A stretch of 15,890 nucleotides of DNA from a bacterium (GTDB lineage: Bacteria; Desulfobacterota; GWC2-55-46): NCBI GenBank assembly GCA_027310325.1, contig DAIDBB010000127.1:1-15890 (forward strand), in the 5' to 3' direction. The notes beneath the pieces were generated by a model. The model did no database searches and was not told the DNA's origin. It was given only the letters and a program-made list of their open reading frames with translations. Below, in pieces: positions 7,330-12,998 of the stretch; within the stretch, counting starts at the first letter, position 1, and every line of letters starts with the position of its first letter. The translations under genes and the position numbers were made by a program.

Positions 7330-7674
7330 CTAAAACCCCTGCAGTAAGTATAAGCCTCGCCCTTTCCTCTTCCCCGTTTGGGCCCTTATGTGGTCGTGGT
7401 CGGAAAGGGCCCTCAGTTCGAGTTGCGTAAAAACGTTAGAGAGTATATCATATCTTGCCATGAGGCTGCCGGCTAAAGAGCCCTTCTCCTCTTCCTTTAC
7501 TACAAAGAAGACGAGTAAAGCGGGGCCCGGGAGCGTAAGGCCGATATTAAGGTTAAGTATCTTTGCCTTAAGCCGTGGCGGAACATCTACAAAATACGCC
7601 GATAGCGCCGCATGGGAAACTCTTGAAAGTAATATCAAGCCGTAGGATGGAATAAGGCATATGGCGACCGTCAA
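7330..7674 (-). CDS. Uncertain hypothetical protein with a TTG start
   Basis: I do not recognise this 114-residue frame. Its codons match the genome style (ATA, AGG, CTC, CTT, GCC), which argues that it is or was coding. Residues 1-30 are hydrophobic and the C-terminal part is charged and helical (MARYDILSNVFTQLELRALS, then a His/Asp-rich turn). The only reasonable start is TTG at 7674, without a ribosome site. The frame stays open upstream to a stop near 7829 but offers no ATG or GTG, so the gene could be degenerate or the start misread. An internal ATG (near 7460) would give a 43-residue protein. It lies 62 nt upstream of the MXAN_5187-like gene on the same strand and could share its transcript, driven by the promoter at 7803-7831. 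Confidence 0.4.
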   Translation of the reverse strand: MTVAICLIPSYGLILLSRVSHAALSAYFVDVPPRLKAKILNLNIGLTLPGPALLVFFVVKEEEKGSLAGSLMARYDILSNVFTQLELRALSDHDHIRAQTGKRKGRGLYLLQGF

Positions 7675-7694
7675 GGCGTTAGAAAGGGTTTCGG

Positions 7695-7715
7695 CAGGCA
7701 GGAGCCGCCTGCCTG
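7695..7715. repeat. Perfect 8-bp hairpin
   Basis: CAGGCAGG (7695-7702) and CCTGCCTG (7708-7715) form a perfect stem around a five-base loop. It lies in the predicted minus-strand leader, 21 bases before the TTG at 7674. No T-run follows on either strand. Confidence 0.5.
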
Positions 7716-7721
7716 GTCTCC

Positions 7722-7796
7722 AAAAAGGCTTTGCGTACGCAGAGCCCTTAAGACAAAAGCAAAGCGATATTAATACGTTGGGAAGATTTTTTCTAT
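7722..7796 (-). ncRNA. Speculative small RNA or leader RNA
   Basis: A transcript from the promoter at 7803-7831 would begin near 7796. About 50 bases later it would form a hairpin (7749-7725: AAGG/CCUU with one bulge, CU/AG, one A-C mismatch, and a UGC/GCA top around GUAC) that runs into UUUUU. This could end a small RNA of about 75 nt or act as an attenuator for the frame downstream. The hairpin is weak as a terminator and the U-run is short, so this is only a possibility. Confidence 0.2.
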
Positions 7797-7802
7797 AGAT
7801 GG

Positions 7803-7831
7803 ATTCTATTAAAACATATATATCGTGTCAA
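7803..7831 (-). promoter_or_regulatory. Near-consensus sigma-70 promoter, minus strand
   Basis: On the minus strand TTGACA (7831-7826) is followed after exactly 17 bp by TAGAAT (7808-7803), matching 11 of 12 consensus bases in an AT-rich stretch. It starts just past the lipoprotein terminator and points toward 7674-6656, so it should serve the uncertain ORF, the MXAN_5187-like gene, or a small RNA. Confidence 0.65.
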
Positions 7832-7856
7832 TAAAAAAGTCCTTCTTCGCATCGGC

Positions 7857-7888
7857 AAAAAAAAGCCTGCCGGCGATCAGCCGGCAGG
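7857..7888 (-). terminator. Intrinsic terminator of the lipoprotein gene
   Basis: Read on the minus strand, CCTGCCGGC (7888-7880) and GCCGGCAGG (7874-7866) form a perfect 9-bp stem around TGATC. After one C comes a run of eight T (7864-7857). It lies 24 bases after the lipoprotein stop codon. This is a textbook intrinsic terminator. Confidence 0.92.
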
Positions 7889-7912
7889 TCTCTAAACCGT
7901 ACTAAAAATTTT

Positions 7913-8212
7913 CTATCTCCTGCTCTTCTTCTTTTTCTTGGAGGTCTTGGCGGCCTTTGCGGGCTTCTTGTAGGCTTCGGCTTCCTTCTTTGCCGCGTCC
8001 CTTTCAGCGGTCAGGTTGGTCACCTGGGCCTTGAGGTCGTCATTGTCCTTCTGCAGGCCAGCTACCTGGTTCTTGAGGTTATTGTTATCCCCCGTTAGGC
8101 TTGTCACCTGGCCCTTTAACTGCTCATTCTCCTGCTTAAGTTGCTGACCGCAGCCCGAAACTAACAACAGGGCAGCGAAGACCATGCTTAATAGTCCGAG
8201 CTTCTTCACCAT
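7913..8212 (-). CDS. Small coiled-coil lipoprotein with a basic tail
   Basis: The 99-residue protein begins with a lipoprotein signal peptide: MVKK, a hydrophobic core, then the lipobox LVSGC with the lipidated cysteine at 21. Residues 26-81 are a continuous coiled coil built of 14-residue units (two heptads): ENEQLKGQVTSLTG, DNNNLKNQVAGLQK, DNDDLKAQVTNLTA, then a more divergent ERDAAKKEAEAYKK. The C-terminus is Lys/Arg-rich (TSKKKKKSRR). The build resembles Lpp-type outer-membrane lipoproteins that span toward the peptidoglycan, but there is no terminal lysine as in E. coli Lpp and I claim no orthology. The start is supported by AAAAGGAGAG just upstream. It has its own terminator (7857-7888) and a sigma-54 promoter (8277-8292), and follows the response regulator gene, which probably controls it. 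Function unknown. Confidence 0.85.
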   Translation of the reverse strand: MVKKLGLLSMVFAALLLVSGCGQQLKQENEQLKGQVTSLTGDNNNLKNQVAGLQKDNDDLKAQVTNLTAERDAAKKEAEAYKKPAKAAKTSKKKKKSRR

Positions 8213-8276
8213 TTTCCCTCTCCTTTTGTTTATTTTTTCTCTTGCCGAATGACGGAAGGATTTCAGGCGTTAGTAA

Positions 8277-8292
8277 TGCATTAAACATGCCA
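8277..8292 (-). promoter_or_regulatory. Predicted sigma-54 (-24/-12) promoter of the lipoprotein gene
   Basis: On the minus strand the sequence is TGGCATGTTTAATGCA. It has the invariant GG and GC exactly ten bases apart (GG at 8291-8290, GC at 8279-8278) and matches TGGCACG-N4-TTGCA except for two bases. Transcription would start near 8266, about 55 bases before the lipoprotein start codon. The gene just upstream encodes a sigma-54 activator, which makes the call much more credible. Confidence 0.7.
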
Positions 8293-8363
8293 TGAGAGGG
8301 AAGAGATTGGTGTTTTTCAACGAAAACGGGAGCTTACTGGCGCGCGGGCTTGTATTCCACGCG

Positions 8364-9776
8364 TCAAGGTAAACCTTTTGGTCTAAATGATGCACCTTTT
8401 GGTGCAGAATAGGATTCCTTTACGATGCCGAACTTGTTGAGCCTGTACTGGAGCGTCCTGTAGCTCATCCCGAGGAGCTGAGCGGCCTTGCCGAGTATAC
8501 CGCTCGATTTTACCATGGCCTTTATGAGCATCTCCTTTTCGAACTCCTCGAAGGATATCCCTTCCTCAGGGAGCTCGAAGTCGATCTTACCGAGCATCAT
8601 GGGCCTTGTCATTATTTCCATCGGGAGCGACTCAACGCCTATGACGTCGCCCTCATTGAGGAGGATAGTCCTTTCAATGACGGCCTCGAGCTGGCGTACG
8701 TTACCAGGCCAGTTGTAGTTGAGGAGCATGTTCATCGCCTCGTCGGATACACCTTTTATGTTCTTGTCGAAGGCCTCGTTGTATTTCTTTATGAAGTAGG
8801 CGATGAGTTCCGGGATGTCGCTCCGCCTGTCGCGCAGAGGCGGTAGCTTGAATGCCACCACGTTCAGCCTGTAGAAGAGGTCTTCCCTGAAGCGGCCCTT
8901 CTTTATCTCGCTCTCGAGGTCCTTGTTGGTGGCGGCAATGAGCCTTACGTTCACCTTTATGGCGGTGTTTCCGCCGACTCTTCTCAGTTCCTTATCCTGT
9001 ATGACGCGTAGCAACTTTGCCTGAAGCATCAGGTTCATGTCGCCTATCTCGTCCAGAAATATCGTCCCTCCATCGGCGGCCTCGAAGAGGCCTATGTTCC
9101 TGGCGTAGGCTCCCGTGAACGCCCCCTTCTCGTAGCCGAAAAGCTCGGTCTCAAGGAGCGTTTCGGGGATGGCAGCACAGTTTAAGGCCATGAAGGGCTT
9201 CGAGGCCCTGGGCCCGGCGTAGTGGAGGGCCCTTGCGATAAGCTCCTTGCCGGTTCCGCTCTCGCCGTATATGAGTACCGTCGCGGAGCTTCCGGAGACC
9301 TTCTTTATCATCCTGAAGATCTCGCGCATCTTGTTGTCGTTGCCGATTATGCCCTCGGGCCTGAACTGCTTTTCAAGCTGTTCCTTGAGCGCGATGTTCT
9401 CGGTCAAAAGCCGCGCCTTCTCGACGGCCTTGCCGGCGACCATTAAAAGCTTTTCCCTGTCAAGCGGCTTCGTGAGGTAATCAAAGACCCCGAGCCTTAT
9501 GGCGTCCACGGCCGAATCTATGGTCCCGTGGGCGGTTATGACCACGACGCTTAAACTTGGGCGCTCCCTGAAAATCTGCTTCATGAGCTCATTGCCGTCC
9601 ATGCCCGGCATCTTAAGGTCCGTTATGACAAGGTCAAAGTTCGTCTTCTGAATGGCGTCAAGGGCGTCCTTACCGGAGCTTGCCGTACCAACGTTATAAC
9701 CCTCGGCCTCGAGTATGGCCTTCAGTATCTCCCTCTGCCCCTTTTCGTCGTCTACGACAAGGATCGTTCCTTTCAT
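8364..9776 (-). CDS. Sigma-54-dependent NtrC-family response regulator
   Basis: The 470-residue protein is a complete transcription activator of the NtrC/ZraR type. The receiver domain (about 1-120) has acidic residues D9-D10, phospho-acceptor D53 in VITDLKMPGMDG, T81 and K103. The AAA+ domain (about 141-385) has Walker A GESGTGKE (171-178), the sigma-54-contact loop GAFTGA (218-223), Walker B GGTIFLDEIG (236-245) and the arginine-finger segment RFREDLFYRLNV (295-306). The Fis-type helix-turn-helix is near the end (about 411-452: KAAQLLGMSYRTLQYRLNKF). The last 18 residues are a Pro/Lys/Gly tail past the DNA-binding domain and overlap the putative enhancer sites. Its ATG follows the kinase stop codon with no gap (TAG-ATG), so the pair is one two-component system. 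GAFTGA shows it activates sigma-54 polymerase; the lipoprotein promoter next door is the best visible target. Confidence 0.95.
   Translation of the reverse strand: MKGTILVVDDEKGQREILKAILEAEGYNVGTASSGKDALDAIQKTNFDLVITDLKMPGMDGNELMKQIFRERPSLSVVVITAHGTIDSAVDAIRLGVFDYLTKPLDREKLLMVAGKAVEKARLLTENIALKEQLEKQFRPEGIIGNDNKMREIFRMIKKVSGSSATVLIYGESGTGKELIARALHYAGPRASKPFMALNCAAIPETLLETELFGYEKGAFTGAYARNIGLFEAADGGTIFLDEIGDMNLMLQAKLLRVIQDKELRRVGGNTAIKVNVRLIAATNKDLESEIKKGRFREDLFYRLNVVAFKLPPLRDRRSDIPELIAYFIKKYNEAFDKNIKGVSDEAMNMLLNYNWPGNVRQLEAVIERTILLNEGDVIGVESLPMEIMTRPMMLGKIDFELPEEGISFEEFEKEMLIKAMVKSSGILGKAAQLLGMSYRTLQYRLNKFGIVKESYSAPKGASFRPKGLP
8373..8406. promoter_or_regulatory. Paired NtrC-like enhancer sites inside the regulator gene
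   Basis: ACCTTTTGGT occurs at 8373-8382 and again at 8394-8403, 21 bp apart, so both would face the same side of the helix. The second is part of a 16-bp palindrome, TGCACC-TTTT-GGTGCA (8391-8406), close to the known NtrC site TGCACC-N5-GGTGCA. Their centres lie about 111 and 132 bp upstream of the predicted sigma-54 start, a usual enhancer distance. They overlap the last codons of the response regulator gene, where each also encodes Pro-Lys-Gly. Confidence 0.55.
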
Positions 9777-11228
9777 CTATGCTCTCCCGCTCGCAGGCAG
9801 GCTCACCGTAACGGTGGTGCCCTTGTCCATAACGCTTGAAATGGAAAGCATGCCCCCGTGCTCCTCTATAATGCGCTTTGTGAGGGCAAGCCCTAGCCCT
9901 ATGCCCAGGTCTTTCGTGGTGAAGTAGGGCTCGAATATCCGCGCCATGTTCTCCGGCGATATCCCGCACCCCGTGTCCTCTATCGTGACTCTCACCTCGC
10001 CCCCGCTTAAGGAGGGCTCCACAATGAGGCTCCCGCCATATGGCATAGACTGTATAGCGTTGAGGAGAAGGTTCAGAAAACAGGTCTTCATCTGCCTGTA
10101 GTCGGCCATGACCTTCGGCAGTTCCCCGGCCGGCTTCATCTCCGCGGATATCTTCTGCTCTGCGCACCTGTCGCTTAAAAGGAGCATCGTCTCGTTAAGT
10201 ATCGGCCCAAGCCCTACGCTTTCAGGGTTAAGGTGAAGGGGTTTGCCGAAGTTAAGGAAAGAACTTACCATGCCGTCGAGCCTTTCTATCTCGGATTTTA
10301 TGCCGGCTATCGTCGAAAGGAAGCTCTCCTTTTTATCGGCGTCTTCAGGCGCGTTAGTAGCCCTCAGGTGGTCGATGCTCAGGTTAATAAGGTTAAGGGG
10401 GTTTCTCACCTCGTGGGCGATGCCGGAGGCAAGAGACCCTATCTTTGACATATGTTCGGCCTCCTTGAGCCGAGCCTCAAGCTCTCTTTTCTCGCCGAGC
10501 TTTATTACCATGTCGTTGAAGTTGCGGGTGAGCCTCCCCAATTCGCTATTGTCTTCCACCTTGAGCCTTACGGTAAGGTCCCCGCCGGCGACCCTCTGGG
10601 CGGCGTCGGCTATGCTCTGTATGGGTTCGGAGTATTTGTTTGAAAGATACATGGCCAGGAGTATGCCGATCGAGAATATCGCGAGAGTGGCTATTAGCCT
10701 GTTCCTGTGGTTGGCCCTGGCGATTGAGGTGAAGTCGTCGAACTGGGTGGCTATGTGCACGTACCCGAGGAGCGTCTTCCCGGTCACGACTGGCAGCAAT
10801 ATGTCGTATCTCTTCTGTCCCTCGGTTGTAGAGGTGTACTCGGTGACGTTGCCGATGTTCTTTACCGATTCGCCTTTTATGGAAAGCTTCTTGCCGATTA
10901 GGCTGGGGTTGGAGCTGGCGATAACGTCCCTTCCGTTATTTATGACCGATATCTCCTTTATCCCCTTTTTCCTCAGGTTCGCAAGGCCCCTTAACTTCTC
11001 GATATTGACCTTCTCGCTGGACTGGGACATCTGCTCTATGCTTATCTGAATGGCCTCGGAGAGCTCTTCGGTATGACGCCTTACCTCGTCTATCAGGTCC
11101 TTTTCGGCCTGCGCGTAGATAAAAAGAAGCGACGCTATCGAAAGAAAACATAGCGAGACCATTATGACAAGGAGCTTGGTCTTGAGGCTCAGGCTCGAAA
11201 GGACATTTCGTATGGATTTAATGACCAT
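9777..11228 (-). CDS. Membrane sensor histidine kinase (HAMP-HisKA-HATPase)
   Basis: The 483-residue protein is the partner kinase of the NtrC-type regulator. It has a membrane helix at about 17-38, a periplasmic sensor region (about 41-176) with the Cache-like pattern ISVINNGRDVIASSNPSLIG, and a second membrane helix at about 178-196. A HAMP linker (about 197-248) follows, then a HisKA domain with the phosphorylated histidine H272 in GIAHEVRNPLN. The ATPase domain shows the N box LLLNAIQ (N390), DTGCGI (418-423), the F box EPYFTTK and GIGLGLALTKRIIEEHGG. All catalytic residues are present. The signal is not readable from the sequence; the neighbours (lipoprotein, murein enzymes) suggest an envelope condition. 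The RR start codon abuts its stop. Confidence 0.94.
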   Translation of the reverse strand: MVIKSIRNVLSSLSLKTKLLVIMVSLCFLSIASLLFIYAQAEKDLIDEVRRHTEELSEAIQISIEQMSQSSEKVNIEKLRGLANLRKKGIKEISVINNGRDVIASSNPSLIGKKLSIKGESVKNIGNVTEYTSTTEGQKRYDILLPVVTGKTLLGYVHIATQFDDFTSIARANHRNRLIATLAIFSIGILLAMYLSNKYSEPIQSIADAAQRVAGGDLTVRLKVEDNSELGRLTRNFNDMVIKLGEKRELEARLKEAEHMSKIGSLASGIAHEVRNPLNLINLSIDHLRATNAPEDADKKESFLSTIAGIKSEIERLDGMVSSFLNFGKPLHLNPESVGLGPILNETMLLLSDRCAEQKISAEMKPAGELPKVMADYRQMKTCFLNLLLNAIQSMPYGGSLIVEPSLSGGEVRVTIEDTGCGISPENMARIFEPYFTTKDLGIGLGLALTKRIIEEHGGMLSISSVMDKGTTVTVSLPASGRA

Positions 11229-11298
11229 CTCTCATACCGCTTTTATGATCCATCTCAACTGGCTATAAATTAATGGGACGGCAATGGGTCCATATATA

Positions 11299-11327
11299 AA
11301 AATATCTTATTTCAGTTTACTAATCAA
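11299..11327 (-). promoter_or_regulatory. Predicted promoter of the kinase-regulator operon
   Basis: On the minus strand TTGATT (11327-11322) is followed after 17 bp by TATTTT (11304-11299), in an AT-rich stretch. The leader to the kinase ATG would be about 65 bases. Confidence 0.45.
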
Positions 11328-11353
11328 TAGCATTCCGGGACACGAGGTAATGG

Positions 11354-11382
11354 TTGACTCGGACGTTTTTTTCTGTTAATCT
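11354..11382 (+). promoter_or_regulatory. Predicted promoter of the endopeptidase-transpeptidase pair
   Basis: TTGACT (11354-11359) is followed after 17 bp by TAATCT (11377-11382). The -10 box overlaps a small symmetric element GTTAA-TC-TTAAC. The leader would be about 110 bases long and contain the hairpin at 11421-11442. Confidence 0.45.
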
Positions 11383-11420
11383 TAACTCCCCTGCGGGGCC
11401 CAGGATGAAAAGCCCGGGAA

Positions 11421-11442
11421 GGCCGGCAAATCTACGCCGGCC
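11421..11442 (+). other. GC-rich hairpin in the endopeptidase leader
   Basis: GGCCGGC (11421-11427) pairs with GCCGGCC (11436-11442) around an eight-base loop. No T-run follows closely, so it is more likely a leader structure than a terminator. Confidence 0.45.
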
Positions 11443-11500
11443 CGCGCCGTTTCTCCAATAAGTCCCATATCGCAAATCAACCTTAAATCTGGAGCCTGAA

Positions 11501-12064
11501 ATGAAAGATACCATATGGAATAGAAGGTCATTTATAAAGACCACGGTCCTGGGGGCGCTCTTATTACTGAGCAGTCCCGGTTTCGCCGCTGACGCGTTTA
11601 AGGAAAACGACGCCCCTCCCGGCAGGCTCTTACTGGTGAACGCCCGTAACGGAGAGACCCTCGACGTGACTTACAGGAAGGAATCCGGCGAGTATGACCA
11701 GGAGGCCCTCGACTCGATCAACCACATCCTCAGGTGCCCTCATAACGACGAGGAAATAAAGATGGACATCAGGATGATCGAGTTCCTGAACGCGGTCGAT
11801 AAGGAACTCGGGGACGGCGGCAACGAGATCCACATCATCTCCGGCTACAGATCGCCCGAGTACAACGCCCTTTTAAGAAAGAGGAGCAAGAGGGTCGCCA
11901 AGCACAGCCTCCACACCTGGGGCAAGGCCGTCGATTTCCGCATACCCGGCATACCGGCCGCAAAGATAGAGCGTACCGCTATCAACATGGAGCTTGGCGG
12001 AGTGGGCTATTACCCGAGAAAGGGGTTCGTCCATATCGACTCCGGCAGTTTCAGGTACTGGTAG
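11501..12064 (+). CDS. Tat-exported M15/DUF882 murein endopeptidase (YcbK/MepK-like)
   Basis: The 187-residue protein belongs to the DUF882/peptidase M15 group that includes E. coli YcbK (MepK), a zinc enzyme that cuts peptidoglycan cross-links. The N-terminus is a twin-arginine signal (NRRSFIK, R8-R9), a hydrophobic stretch and a likely cut after GFAA or ADA, as in YcbK. The catalytic domain has IISGYRSPEYN (113-122), the zinc motif H138-x2-G-x-A-x-D145 in HTWGKAVDFRI, and the last zinc ligand H178 in GFVHID. The C-terminal end SGSFRYW is typical. GGAG (11491-11494) lies six bases before the ATG. Two bases separate its stop from the L,D-transpeptidase start, so the two are one operon. MepK is known to cut the 3-3 cross-links that L,D-transpeptidases make, which fits this pairing. 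Confidence 0.88.
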   Translation: MKDTIWNRRSFIKTTVLGALLLLSSPGFAADAFKENDAPPGRLLLVNARNGETLDVTYRKESGEYDQEALDSINHILRCPHNDEEIKMDIRMIEFLNAVDKELGDGGNEIHIISGYRSPEYNALLRKRSKRVAKHSLHTWGKAVDFRIPGIPAAKIERTAINMELGGVGYYPRKGFVHIDSGSFRYW

Positions 12065-12066
12065 AT

Positions 12067-12906
12067 ATGCCAAAGAGGCTCGCGGCGCTCCTTATCGCCG
12101 GGTTGTTTATCCTATCAGTCCCGTTGACCCTTCCAGCCGCGGAGATAACGCAAAAGAAAAGACCGAGCTGCGGGCGGGACTTCCCGAGCGATGACCTCGT
12201 CCTGTGGAACTGCGTAAGGCTTAAAAAAGGTCAGACCCTCGACAGCGTCTTCCTTGATAAGTGGAAGATAGTGGCCCGCTTCAACAGGATAGACCGCCGT
12301 CATGCCTACCCCGGGGTTCGCCTCAAGGTCCCTGTAGACATTCATTCGATGACCGACTACACCCCCCTGCCGGAATCATATCCCCCTGCCGAGAAATACC
12401 CGAAGTTCATCCTCGTCGTCCTCTCCGAAGAGTTCCTCGGGGCTTACGAACATGGCAAACTCGTCTTTTCCGCGCCTATCGCGACGGGTAAGGACACGAA
12501 CAAGACTCCCCGCGGCTATTTCAGGATTACGGCCTTCAGCCAGAAACACACGTCTTCAAAATACTTCATAGAGAATACCAAAATTCTATACCCTATGCAC
12601 TGGGCCTTAAGGTTTTACATAGACCGGGAAGGTGTTTCCTTCTGGTTCCACGGCAGGGACCTGCCCGGATACCCGGCCTCCCACGGCTGCATAGGCCTTT
12701 ATGACGAAGCCATGCAGAAGGAATACTACCGCTATCCTCCGGACCCGCAGCTTAACGACGCAAGCCAGCTCTACAAATGGGCCATAGGCGGCGCCCCGGA
12801 CGACGGCAAATTACATGCCCTTGCGGAAGGCCCCAGGGTCTTTATAACCGAAGAGATGCCCAATGAAGAGATCAGGAACCCCTTTGAGAACCCGGCTGGA
12901 AAATAG
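12067..12906 (+). CDS. Periplasmic L,D-transpeptidase (YkuD domain) with LysM-like N-terminus
   Basis: The 279-residue protein has a Sec signal peptide (about 1-24, cut near LPAA). A degenerate LysM-like repeat (about 49-90) follows: RLKKGQTLDSVF, KIVARFNRIDRRHAYPG, VRLKVP. The YkuD domain (about 113-262) starts with KFILVVLSEEFLGAYEHGKL and ends in the catalytic stretch: H195 in FWFHGRD, then SHGCIG with H206 and the nucleophile C208. Such enzymes make 3-3 peptidoglycan cross-links or attach lipoproteins to the wall. The residue two after the cysteine is Gly (SHGCIGL), where many family members have Arg or Asn. Cysteines 35 and 49 could pair. The start overlaps no gene and has no clear ribosome site, so coupling to the endopeptidase gene two bases upstream is likely. 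Confidence 0.88.
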   Translation: MPKRLAALLIAGLFILSVPLTLPAAEITQKKRPSCGRDFPSDDLVLWNCVRLKKGQTLDSVFLDKWKIVARFNRIDRRHAYPGVRLKVPVDIHSMTDYTPLPESYPPAEKYPKFILVVLSEEFLGAYEHGKLVFSAPIATGKDTNKTPRGYFRITAFSQKHTSSKYFIENTKILYPMHWALRFYIDREGVSFWFHGRDLPGYPASHGCIGLYDEAMQKEYYRYPPDPQLNDASQLYKWAIGGAPDDGKLHALAEGPRVFITEEMPNEEIRNPFENPAGK

Positions 12907-12960
12907 GGTCTTCAGGGCCGTCCTACGCCTTATATCCCCAAAAAATCCGGGTCATATCAG

Positions 12961-12988
12961 TTGACTACCGCGACCCCGCTGTGATAAT
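12961..12988 (+). promoter_or_regulatory. Predicted trp promoter, almost leaderless
   Basis: TTGACT (12961-12966) is followed after 16 bp by GATAAT (12983-12988) with an extended -10 TG (12980-12981). Transcription would begin around 12994-12997, only a few bases before the trpE ATG at 12999. Confidence 0.5.
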
Positions 12989-12998
12989 CTGAAAACTT

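Larger units (their letters stand above)
7268..7912. other. Poorly explained region
   Basis: This 645-base stretch holds one uncertain minus-strand reading frame (7330-7674), a near-consensus minus-strand promoter (7803-7831), two hairpins (7695-7715, 7725-7749) and the terminator of the lipoprotein gene (7857-7888). Nothing on the plus strand looks like a gene; the frame at 7388-7645 is serine-rich in the way antisense frames are. Confidence 0.6.
11229..11500. other. Divergent promoter region between kinase and endopeptidase genes
   Basis: These 272 bases hold no gene. They contain a predicted promoter in each direction (11299-11327 minus, 11354-11382 plus), a GTTAA-TC-TTAAC symmetric element (11375-11386) overlapping the plus-strand -10 box, and a GC-rich hairpin in the plus-strand leader (11421-11442). 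I found no GG-N10-GC sigma-54 element here on either strand. Confidence 0.6.

Noticed and set aside
7388..7645. Plus-strand 85-residue frame
   Set aside because: Serine-rich, no ribosome site; the minus-strand frame over the same bases has native codon use.
10243..11049. Plus-strand 268-residue frame opposite the kinase
   Set aside because: Serine- and leucine-rich antisense frame of a complete histidine kinase with all motifs.
12915..12928. GG-N10-GC spacing upstream of trpE as a sigma-54 promoter
   Set aside because: Flanking bases do not match TGGCAC or TTGCA, and a good sigma-70 promoter lies nearer the gene.
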